This document shows, one piece after another, positions 1-7,881 of a stretch of DNA of 64,000 bases. The stretch covers positions 1-64,000 of the forward strand of contig NZ_AUHI01000014.1 in assembly GCF_000423105.1 (NCBI RefSeq), in the 5' to 3' direction. The position numbers and the translations under genes are program-made. This stretch comes from Halalkalibacillus halophilus DSM 18494. Lineage in GTDB: Bacteria; Bacillota; Bacilli; Bacillales; Alkalibacillaceae. Position 1 is the first letter of the stretch. Every line of letters begins with the position of its first letter. The notes under the pieces are model-generated. The model saw only the letters and a list, made by a program, of their open reading frames with translations. It searched no databases and was not told the DNA's origin.

Positions 1-176
1 GGGACAATTTTGTTATAAGTTCTCCATATGGTATTTGCTTGTATTTCAATGTCGTTGTTATCTACGGATTCATTATCAGGTTCGTCAGACCCATCCGCAG
101 CTATAGGAGAACTAAATGATAGGGTGGTAAAAATTAGTGCTAAAGTGAGTACTGACATAAATGATTTTTTAAACAT
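1..176 (-). CDS. Secreted protein of unknown function, N-terminal part only
   Basis: Only the first 58 codons lie in the window; the gene runs off the left edge. The start ATG has a good ribosome binding site (AAGGAGAGG) 5 bases upstream. The protein begins MFKKSF, followed by a hydrophobic stretch (about residues 7-20) and an Ala-Ala signal-peptidase-like site near residues 26-27, so it is a Sec signal peptide. The mature start is very acidic (many Asp and Glu). I do not recognise the family. It is the left neighbour of a defence-like island, but nothing links it to that island in function. Confidence 0.6.
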   Translation of the reverse strand, partial: MFKKSFMSVLTLALIFTTLSFSSPIAADGSDEPDNESVDNNDIEIQANTIWRTYNKIV

Positions 177-479
177 AATTTTCCTCTCCTTAAAAATAGT
201 GATTGTTAAGTTTTTTTACATCCTCCTTCCTAATTTAATAAGAAAAACAATTAATGGTGTATTTTGTAATTGTTTGTTACAAATTGTAACTTAATTTTTA
301 AAAAATCGCAATAATATAAACGAAATATTTTGAATTTATTTACCTTTTTATTAAGTTATAATGTTTCCTGCATGTTTACAAAGTAACATTGTGTACTTCT
401 AAGTGCATTGTGTAAAATAAAGAAAAGCTGTGATGTAACAATATCAATATCTTTAAAGATTTTAGAGAACAACTAAGAA

Positions 480-775
480 AACGGGTTTGTTTATCAAATT
501 ATGGGCAACGCAAAATTAAGGTTGATCTCGCATAGCAAGGGTGGTATGTCTCCCGACTTCGCATTGGCCGAAATATGAAATAGCCGGGGCTAGTGTATAA
601 GTATACAGGCGCTCAATTAATCCAAAGAAATCTCCTGTTAACGAATCCGATATTGGAAACAAGCTCAATCATGACTTTCACTAGGAAACACCATATCAGG
701 TTATGGTCAGTGACTTAACCTATTTCCGTGTGGGCAAAGGTAGCAATTTTCTTGATATCGGACCACCTTTTTTGG
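480..775. other. Non-coding stretch with RNA-like secondary structure
   Basis: The gap between the secreted protein and the helicase gene (177-878) has no convincing ORF. Inside it, positions 647-653 pair with 755-761 (CCGATAT/ATATCGG) and 660-663 pair with 751-754, giving an 11-bp long-range helix with a 6-nt bulge. Enclosed in it is a hairpin with arms AGGTTA (698-703) and TAACCT (716-721) plus an inner GTCA/TGAC. Further left, TAGC/GCTA (581-592) and TGTATA/TATACA (594-607) can also pair. This pattern suggests a structured RNA, but I could not match it to a riboswitch, 6S, tmRNA, SRP, RNase P or group I/II consensus that I remember. The strand is uncertain. Confidence 0.25.
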
Positions 776-836
776 TGAGTTGAATTCGAATTGGTTTCTT
801 AGATGATCGTGAAATAATCTTATACACATAAATAAT

Positions 837-864
837 CATCCATTCTCAAACGCGCGAATGGATG
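837..864 (-). terminator. Possible terminator after the helicase gene
   Basis: A perfect 9-bp stem (CATCCATTC/GAATGGATG) with a 10-nt loop lies 15 bases beyond the helicase stop codon. The T-run is weak (ATTATTTATG), so termination may be inefficient. Confidence 0.45.
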
Positions 865-878
865 AGATACCTAAATTA

Positions 879-3800
879 TCATTCGCTTAAATACTTAGAT
901 GGCTCCTTAAAATAAGGGCTTATATTCAAAAATAAACTTTGTAAAAAGTTTTCATCAACATCGCTATTCATGAAGTATTCTACTAATTCCTCTTGCTTAG
1001 GTTGTCCTAGACTAAGGCGATACAACTGTAAGATCTTCATTAAGCGTTTGTATTTTGCTTGTTCTTTACTATAGGGATAGTAGGGAACAATTCTTTCGAT
1101 TTTAATGTCATTTTTGTTCGGTAAAGTCCAAAAAGGAACTAATGCAGGTGTTGCTGCATCTTTTTCGATATTGCTTGCATAGTCGAACATTTCATTCCAT
1201 ATGTTTTCTTTAAACAAAATCGAAGGCGCATACCCAGCTATGTTCTGTCGAATCGCAAAGCTTTTGTAACGGTTGATCCTTCCTTCCCTTTGTTCAATAT
1301 CAACAGGGTTAGAAGGAAGGTTCCAGTGCCAGACTTTACGAGCATAATGGTGAAAATCCAACCCTTCTTGCCCCACTGACGTCGTAGTCAACACAAAAGG
1401 TCTTAAAGGCGAATTAAAGGCTTTTCGAACATTTAACTTTCTTGTCTCCGCGGACTCTTCATTTTTTCTCCCACTAAAACTCACTGCAAAATTTGTTCTA
1501 ATATTAACCTGCTCTACAGTAGCATCAGGGTCTGTATTTCTTTTTTTGAAATTATCATATGTGTCTACGGTATACCTCCCCGCCTGACTGGTGAAAGCAT
1601 CCTTTATTAGATCAACTAGTTCTCTATCACGTTGTTCCTTGGAGAGCTGATGCAATCCCGCTTCTCCAATCATCATATGGGCATATTCATCAAGCATGGA
1701 TTGTATATTCCCATCCACGTTGTACTTCAACAGTTTCTTCCAGTGGGGCTTACGTATTTCGCTTTGACCATACGTTAATTCAACAATAGCAGTAGCCTCC
1801 GGTGTATTCATTCGATCAATGAGCTTTCTTGCCAGTTGAAGAGCAAGTGGAATAGAATCTTTATGCTTTTCACCTAACATTCTTAACGAGACAATAGCTG
1901 GAGAACCTAACACCATCTCGACTAACACCTCCACTAAATCAGAGGGCTGTCTTCCGAGATTCAATGACTCAGGATGAAAGAAACAATTCCTTAACTGATT
2001 CAGGTGTTGGGTAAAAGCTCCCTTCTCTTTTTCACTAGTATCAGAGTCAACTCTACTTGCTTCTGACATGGCACTTCTATCAAACCACATATAAGGCAAA
2101 GCTTTAGTTCTATCAAACAATACCGGTGCTAGATAATACCAGCTTTCATCTTCTCTGTTGGTAGAATTATCAGGTTGAATATCTAACTCGTTTAGCAAGT
2201 GAACAAGTTCTTTTCGTATTCCTGCTTTTATTTCATTAATACCTTGATTATTATTTAAGCTTACCATCGGATCAAATAAATCTGCTAAAGTTTCTGATGG
2301 ATACAACAAGGTCAAGTGGTTCATATTGTTTGTATCTCCATCCCTCATAGAAAAATTAATTCTCGGGGTAGGGTACGTGTCTCCAAAATAGGAATGCTTT
2401 TTTTCTTTTTCCTTTTGCTGTTCACCTTTTATTAATTGGCCTACTGTCTTGCGTTCTGCTTCATATGAAATTAACGTCGAGACAGCACGCGGCACCATTT
2501 CCCACGCAGAAAATATTAATACCTTCGAAAAGTCTGCTTGTTCCTTAAAAGGACCGCCCAGTTCGTAATACGGAAGGGACGGTGGTACCCACAGCAGTAA
2601 TTCTGCTTGGTTATCAAAAAGCTTTTCATCGAGTAATTTTAATTTTGCATTTCGATAAGGGACTTTATCATAATTTGCTATTTGATCTTTATCAATCCAC
2701 AAGTTCCTACTTTTTAATTTGTTCATATTGCTTGGCTGTTCAGACACTTTATGATTTAGTTCTTTTTTCAATTTATATTTTTCCATAAACGACATCAAAT
2801 AAGGTGCCGACATGACATAATCAGTTGGAACCTCCATAGGAATACCTAGATTATCTAGTTTTTGGTTCATCTCCATGTAGGAAGTAATATCTGCTTTTTC
2901 TATTCTTAGTTCAGTTGGAACTTCTGAAATAAGCTTATCTGCACCTTTTACAGAATTCCTTTCCGTTCTAGCAATACCTTTATACAAACTCTCTTCTGCT
3001 TCATTCTTAATTTGAATAATAGCTGAATGGCCTTCTTTTAATGTGCGAAGGGAATCAGAATAAGTTTCCCACCTATCTTTAAACCTTTTAAGTTCATCAG
3101 GGTGCTCTTCAAATAAAAACCCAAATAATCTAAAGAACTCTTTGTAATGTTCATCGTGTCCTAGTTCTTCCATCTCTTCTACAGTCGAGTATAGTTTATA
3201 TGGTGTCGCAGATAGTAGGAGCACGTTCAACCGAGACGTCTCATTCGCTGACCCAAAGAATTTCTGTGCGATTAATGCGGTCTCGGAATCACTATTAGAA
3301 TCAACCAACTCAGGAAACCGTTGAAATTCATCCATAATTACTAAATCTGGATTCATTTGATCAATACTAATGTCTGCAAACATTTTTCGAAGTTTATATA
3401 TTAATTGAATCGCATGCTTATGTCGTTTATCAATATGTATAAGATCATCTGAGTTTTCGCATACATGTATGATTAAATTCAATAGTTCTTCGTCTTGATC
3501 TAAATACTTATCAATCTGTTCATGTAAACTTTTAAGGTATTCGCCTTCACTTTGCTCCTCTAATGACTTAATCTCTGGCTGATACCTTTTCAACGCGTGC
3601 TTCCATCCTTTGAACGCTTGGTCTTGCAAAAGGGTATTTAATTTATCCTGGTACCCATCAAATAAACGGTAACTTTTTAGCACTTCATAAATTAAAGCCC
3701 TTTCGGCAACATTCCCAACACTATTAGTGATTGAAAAAGAGGTAGACGGAGTCAAAGGTATTAGCTGCAGATTTGCAGGTGCACGATCCTTTAAATATCT

Positions 3801-4148
3801 TTCTTGAGCAATGACTTTATGCTGCATCGTTAAACGGTTTTCCGAATGTGAATGGTTAAAATTCGTTCCTTCAATTTGTAACTTCTTTATATTCTGTGAA
3901 GCGATACTTTGATTGGAACATACATACACCACTTTAAATTTATCCTTTTTACCGGAAGCTACATGATCTTGGGCTAGTTTGGCAATAGCGCCACGAGCTA
4001 TCATCGTCTTCCCGAGTCCTACTTCATCTGCAACAAGAACACGATGATATCCAGTAGTGAAAAGAGAATAAACTCTTGAGACCGTTGCTTGCTGAAAATC
4101 TTTAAGCCCATCTAGTATATTCTTTTCGATCTCTTTTAGGTCGTTCAT
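879..4148 (-). CDS. Large SNF2/DEAD-like helicase, third gene of a putative defence operon
   Basis: This 1089-residue protein is a superfamily 2 helicase. The Walker A region is DEVGLGKT (residues 41-48), Walker B is an unusual DEFQ (273-276), motif III is SATP (313-316), and the C-terminal RecA lobe has motif V (GQEGLDF) and motif VI (QREGRINRYK) in the last 160 residues. The long insert between the lobes is not recognisable. The start ATG overlaps the stop of the upstream nuclease gene by 4 bases (ATGA), so translation is probably coupled. Helicases of this type pair with PLD nucleases in DISARM and Dpd systems, but their other components are absent here. I infer a role in recognising or remodelling foreign DNA; the substrate is unknown. 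Confidence 0.8.
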   Translation of the reverse strand: MNDLKEIEKNILDGLKDFQQATVSRVYSLFTTGYHRVLVADEVGLGKTMIARGAIAKLAQDHVASGKKDKFKVVYVCSNQSIASQNIKKLQIEGTNFNHSHSENRLTMQHKVIAQERYLKDRAPANLQLIPLTPSTSFSITNSVGNVAERALIYEVLKSYRLFDGYQDKLNTLLQDQAFKGWKHALKRYQPEIKSLEEQSEGEYLKSLHEQIDKYLDQDEELLNLIIHVCENSDDLIHIDKRHKHAIQLIYKLRKMFADISIDQMNPDLVIMDEFQRFPELVDSNSDSETALIAQKFFGSANETSRLNVLLLSATPYKLYSTVEEMEELGHDEHYKEFFRLFGFLFEEHPDELKRFKDRWETYSDSLRTLKEGHSAIIQIKNEAEESLYKGIARTERNSVKGADKLISEVPTELRIEKADITSYMEMNQKLDNLGIPMEVPTDYVMSAPYLMSFMEKYKLKKELNHKVSEQPSNMNKLKSRNLWIDKDQIANYDKVPYRNAKLKLLDEKLFDNQAELLLWVPPSLPYYELGGPFKEQADFSKVLIFSAWEMVPRAVSTLISYEAERKTVGQLIKGEQQKEKEKKHSYFGDTYPTPRINFSMRDGDTNNMNHLTLLYPSETLADLFDPMVSLNNNQGINEIKAGIRKELVHLLNELDIQPDNSTNREDESWYYLAPVLFDRTKALPYMWFDRSAMSEASRVDSDTSEKEKGAFTQHLNQLRNCFFHPESLNLGRQPSDLVEVLVEMVLGSPAIVSLRMLGEKHKDSIPLALQLARKLIDRMNTPEATAIVELTYGQSEIRKPHWKKLLKYNVDGNIQSMLDEYAHMMIGEAGLHQLSKEQRDRELVDLIKDAFTSQAGRYTVDTYDNFKKRNTDPDATVEQVNIRTNFAVSFSGRKNEESAETRKLNVRKAFNSPLRPFVLTTTSVGQEGLDFHHYARKVWHWNLPSNPVDIEQREGRINRYKSFAIRQNIAGYAPSILFKENIWNEMFDYASNIEKDAATPALVPFWTLPNKNDIKIERIVPYYPYSKEQAKYKRLMKILQLYRLSLGQPKQEELVEYFMNSDVDENFLQSLFLNISPYFKEPSKYLSE

Positions 4149-5920
4149 TTTGTCACATCCTCTATTACTTGCTGAAAGGTGCTATAAACGTTCAAAAATG
4201 TCTCAGGAACAACAGATTCTCTTTCAATCAGGTTCATTATCTCTTCTATATCCGCTAACTTCTCTGGAGAGTAGTAAGCTGTTCGTAACATTTTCTCATA
4301 AATGACTGGAATGTAGTCCTGCTTGCTTTGAAAATCATTTTCTAGCCCAGATAAATGCTTGTCCTCTAAGGAAGTCAACAAGAAGTCATCTGCTAATAAA
4401 TAGGATATATATTGAAGAAAGTAATTCGAATCTTTTATTAAATGTTGATAGATTTTTTGATTACGATTGGGAGGGATCCCAAATGTATCAATTTTAATAA
4501 TTCTCTCGACTCTCTCTCCACCACTTTCAACTCTTACCAAGTAGAATTCTCCTAATTCTAATAAGTCTAACTGATGAAAAGTAACTTTTTCCTTTAGTTG
4601 TGCACTAGCTTTACTGAGCAAAGGTGATATAGTCATATCAAAGTGTGGGACAAAATCATCGAATTCTATTAGGAGCTCATATTGATTTTCTGTAGCTGTA
4701 ACCGTCGCTTGAGAGTGCAGGTTGCTTAGTCTTCTAACTTCGTCTGCCAATCTATCTTTAATTGGAGTTTCAACCTCTTCTTGCACAGGGATCTCTTCAA
4801 CTTTTTCAAATGGCTGAAACTTGTGGTCCTCCCCAAGTAATTCCTCGATTAACTCATCAAACTTGAATCCCCACCGTTTATATTGAAAATTTAGCAAGAA
4901 CTCTACGTTCCCATGAAAAGCATTATTAGAACAGTTTGCCGACCCAACATAGAAATTAAATATATTATACTTTCTCTTCACATATAACTTGGCATGAATT
5001 TCTTGAAGGTCTGGCAGTTCCAGACCTTCACTAATCATCTCTTCCCCGTCAATAATCGTTTCTTTGATCACATAAACATCAAAGTGATCAAAGGCATTGG
5101 AAGGTAATTCTGATAGCTCGGTACGTCGTGTAATTAAAATGTTCTTCATATTCTCATCAGTCAGTTTCAGTTTCATCAATTTTTCCAACATGCTTTTACT
5201 TAAAAACGGTGATACAATCAGCATTTGATGGTAATAAGAGAAGAGTTCGCCTACCTCACTTTGGTTCGTCTCTATTCCTAATGGTAGAAAATTCATATCC
5301 TTGATGTGTTTATCTTCAGCATCAAATTCTATATAGGGAAGTTCCTCAATAATAGATTGTATAGCTTGCGACTTAGGGTGGCTACTGATACTAGACTTTA
5401 AGAATGTAAGTAAATTGATTAGAGGCTCCGTATCGGGTCCAGCATTTTGCTCCGTCCTTTTACCTTCTAAAGCTACTGCCATGTCCCAACTCCGGTCAAA
5501 AGTCATATTCCGGCTAAGTACAATTAAACGATACCTAGATTCATTCGCTTCATTCACGAATTTAATTAACCAAATCTTTGGATGAAAAGATTTCTGCTGA
5601 TCTTCTAAATTTACCTCGAACACATTATCTTCGAGTAAGCCAAAAATAGAACGGTTTTCTCGTCCTGAATTGAGCATTTGACCACCTTGGCAAAACACCG
5701 CCAAACGCTCTGAGCTCTGTCTAATCCCTTCGATAATGGAAAGTGGATCATTTAAAACAGTCTTGTTCATCTCCGCAGACATGTTTAGTGCAATAGGAAA
5801 ACCAATTAACGTTTCCAAATCTAGAGAATATGTATTGGCCACAGCAAATTCGACTCGATAGCCTTCCGGAGGGTGCAACAGTTCACTATAATTCAACCGG
5901 TCTTCCGTTACATTAATCAT
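4145..5920 (-). CDS. Phospholipase-D-fold nuclease-like protein, second gene of the putative defence operon
   Basis: The 591-residue protein carries two PLD-type half motifs: HPK at residues 113-115 followed by LSRNMT, and HAKLYV at 309-314 followed by GSANCSN (326-332). Such a pair normally forms one active site through a phosphohistidine. In bacterial defence loci this fold usually cuts DNA. The rest, about 250 C-terminal residues, has no motif I recognise. I place the start at the ATG preceded by GGAGGGAG, 21 bases inside the longest frame. That start overlaps the end of the upstream gene by 8 bases, and the stop overlaps the helicase start by 4, so the three genes form one translationally coupled operon. 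Substrate and partners are inference. Confidence 0.75.
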   Translation of the reverse strand: MINVTEDRLNYSELLHPPEGYRVEFAVANTYSLDLETLIGFPIALNMSAEMNKTVLNDPLSIIEGIRQSSERLAVFCQGGQMLNSGRENRSIFGLLEDNVFEVNLEDQQKSFHPKIWLIKFVNEANESRYRLIVLSRNMTFDRSWDMAVALEGKRTEQNAGPDTEPLINLLTFLKSSISSHPKSQAIQSIIEELPYIEFDAEDKHIKDMNFLPLGIETNQSEVGELFSYYHQMLIVSPFLSKSMLEKLMKLKLTDENMKNILITRRTELSELPSNAFDHFDVYVIKETIIDGEEMISEGLELPDLQEIHAKLYVKRKYNIFNFYVGSANCSNNAFHGNVEFLLNFQYKRWGFKFDELIEELLGEDHKFQPFEKVEEIPVQEEVETPIKDRLADEVRRLSNLHSQATVTATENQYELLIEFDDFVPHFDMTISPLLSKASAQLKEKVTFHQLDLLELGEFYLVRVESGGERVERIIKIDTFGIPPNRNQKIYQHLIKDSNYFLQYISYLLADDFLLTSLEDKHLSGLENDFQSKQDYIPVIYEKMLRTAYYSPEKLADIEEIMNLIERESVVPETFLNVYSTFQQVIEDVTK

Positions 5921-7115
5921 GCTCTCCCTCCAACCCATCAAATATATCTAACAATATCGTTTTAGTGTCTTTGAACCGGTAGCTAAGCCTTTGAGCACCT
6001 AACCAAGTACCAGCCTCGTACCCATAGTATTTGGTGTTATACAACTTAGCACGCTCTTTCGTCTTTAACTGTATTTCTCGTTTAAGGATTAGTTCATCAA
6101 TCTCTTCTTCCAATCCCCGAGTAACCACAGTTTGCCAACTCTCCAGAAAATTTCTCAATTTATAATTTGATATTTTCAAATCAACTAAAATCTCTTTAAA
6201 GTTAAACTCACTAAACTCGTATTTCACAAAATCATCAGACAACCACCTTCTCCACTCGCTATAAGCTTTGTCATTTTCTTTATTAGAAAGCAGGTAGTTA
6301 TAGCGAATGTTAGCACCTTCTAAAAACAAACTCATATTATATGCTTTGTCATACCATTGCTTTAAATCTGGTGGTAAATCATATACTTCTCCAATTTGAT
6401 CAAAACTTTCGATTCGGCGTAATAGACCGGAATCTTGATTTAGAATAAAAGCCATTAGACTTTCACTTGAATAAGGGGAAGTAATAATTCTCTCTTTTAA
6501 GTGTTTAGCTTCTTCTTCGTTTAGGCTCATTGTCAAATCGTGCTTCCAATTTGGATCTGGAATCGGGCAATTCCAGAAATCATAGCTCGATCCATGCACC
6601 ATCGATTTATGTTCAGCTGAGTCTTCCAAACCATAATTTTTAGCTGCTTTTATATTTTTGCTCTTTTCAATTGCCATTTTTGCATAATTATTTTGAGATA
6701 TATTAGGATACTTGAATATTTCAAACGTTTGAAGAGCGTTCCAATAAATAGAAGAAGGCCTTCGCTTTAAGCTTCTGCCAGCACGTTGACCAATCACTCC
6801 ATCTTCATTCGAGTTTGAAAAAAGTTCAACTATGTCCAATTCTTTCTCGGCAAGCGCTTCCAAAAAACCATCAACCGTTGAAAAGGTCTCCTTTTCCAAT
6901 TCCATCATGATATAGGGAATAATAAAATGGTATTTCGCTCTTGTTTGGATCGTAGAAGTACCAGGAAATAAAACGTCACCAAACCCATCTCGGATCATCC
7001 CAATACCAAGCTCATCCACAGCACCTTTTTCATTTAATAGATCCAATACCGACATGACTTTACTGCGATGTTCTTTTGAATAATCTACCCATCCTATTTG
7101 TAATGATTTCATCAT
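5913..7115 (-). CDS. DUF6361-like protein, first gene of the putative defence operon
   Basis: This is a 400-residue soluble protein with no signal peptide or membrane segment. Its N-terminus (LQIGWVDYSKE, then GIGMIRDGFGDVLFPGTSTI) matches what I remember of the uncharacterised family DUF6361; I could not search to confirm. A basic stretch (RAGRSLKRRPSS, near residue 111-122) could touch nucleic acid. No catalytic motif stands out. The gene is first in a three-gene overlapping operon with a PLD nuclease and a helicase, which suggests a recognition or scaffold role. The start is one of two adjacent ATGs with only a weak ribosome binding site (GAGAG). Confidence 0.6.
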   Translation of the reverse strand: MMKSLQIGWVDYSKEHRSKVMSVLDLLNEKGAVDELGIGMIRDGFGDVLFPGTSTIQTRAKYHFIIPYIMMELEKETFSTVDGFLEALAEKELDIVELFSNSNEDGVIGQRAGRSLKRRPSSIYWNALQTFEIFKYPNISQNNYAKMAIEKSKNIKAAKNYGLEDSAEHKSMVHGSSYDFWNCPIPDPNWKHDLTMSLNEEEAKHLKERIITSPYSSESLMAFILNQDSGLLRRIESFDQIGEVYDLPPDLKQWYDKAYNMSLFLEGANIRYNYLLSNKENDKAYSEWRRWLSDDFVKYEFSEFNFKEILVDLKISNYKLRNFLESWQTVVTRGLEEEIDELILKREIQLKTKERAKLYNTKYYGYEAGTWLGAQRLSYRFKDTKTILLDIFDGLEGEHD

Positions 7116-7560
7116 GAGTCAGCTCTCTTCGTTGTTTATAGTATGCCCCAATTTAAATAATGGGGTAATACAGGGATTCAATAGAAGATGATAAAATACC
7201 TGCTAATTCTATATGAATGATAAAAAAGAAGCTTCCCTCAACCAATTTCACTAGTTAAAGGGCGATAACTCTGATTGAAGCTCCTCTTACAATAAGATGC
7301 ATTCAATAACACCTTCTTCAAAAGAATGTTATCAAATTTAACCAGGTAGTGTTATATAAAACAGAATATTGGGAGAGAGATAATTTTAAAAAGAAAGTTT
7401 CCTTTTAATATAAACGAATGGCAGGTAAAGATTTTGGTTCGGTGAGTATGAATGATACGTTTCAATTTGATAAGTAATAGTGAAGTGGGTGCTCTCTATA
7501 CGAGACCACCCATTTTTATTAAGCGAATATTTGCGTGACTAATTTCTACGCTTAAACAAC
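7116..7560. other. Intergenic gap with an orphan rightward terminator
   Basis: This 445-bp gap holds an imperfect inverted repeat around AAGCTTC/GAAGCT (about 7230-7284), a 19-codon rightward ORF beginning MAGKDFGSV (7418-7477, no good ribosome binding site), and a strong rightward terminator (7486-7519). No leftward terminator with a T-run is visible after the pyrophosphohydrolase gene. A small rightward transcript is possible but unproven. Confidence 0.4.
7486..7519 (+). terminator. Rightward intrinsic terminator with no obvious gene
   Basis: The stem TGGGTG/CACCCA extended by TCTC/GAGA with one mismatch is followed by ATTTTTATT. All nearby genes run leftwards, so its transcript is unknown; see the 19-codon ORF just upstream. 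Confidence 0.6.
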
Positions 7561-7866
7561 CTATTTCTCCACAGGATATTTCAGAGCATTTTTATTCAAT
7601 TTATCGTTAATAATTCTTTCAACATCTAAGTCCAAATCAGAACACAACATGAGTGAATAGATCAAAACATCCGCTATTTCATCTTCAATGTTAGTACTAT
7701 TTTTCTTAAGGGCTTCTTCGCTATTAACCCATTGGAAACTCTCTAAAAGCTCAGCTGCTTCAATTGAGATAGAGGCAGAAAGGTCTTTCGGATTGTGATA
7801 TTGACGCCAATTCCGCTCATCTCGAAAGTCGTCGATGGAGTTAATTATTTTATTCACATCGCTCAT
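7561..7866 (-). CDS. MazG-like nucleotide pyrophosphohydrolase
   Basis: The 101-residue protein has the MazG/RS21-C6 signature: EAAELLESFQW (about residues 36-46) and EDEIADVLIY (about 62-71), whose acidic residues bind Mg2+ and hydrolyse (d)NTPs to NMPs and pyrophosphate. It is a short single-domain form. The gene follows the DUF2075 gene by 15 bases in the same direction, with GGGGC as ribosome binding site, so the two are probably cotranscribed. I recall this pair together in other Firmicutes. A role in depleting or altering nucleotides during phage infection is possible; housekeeping of non-canonical nucleotides is the alternative. Confidence 0.75.
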   Translation of the reverse strand: MSDVNKIINSIDDFRDERNWRQYHNPKDLSASISIEAAELLESFQWVNSEEALKKNSTNIEDEIADVLIYSLMLCSDLDLDVERIINDKLNKNALKYPVEK

Positions 7867-7881
7867 TTTTTTGCCCCTTTT

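Noticed and set aside
28..294. 88-codon rightward frame at the left edge
   Set aside because: It is antisense to the secreted-protein start, which has a signal peptide and a good ribosome binding site.
531..560. T-box-like AGGGTGGTATG at the left edge
   Set aside because: The CGCG part of the T-box is missing, and no rightward gene or specifier stem follows.
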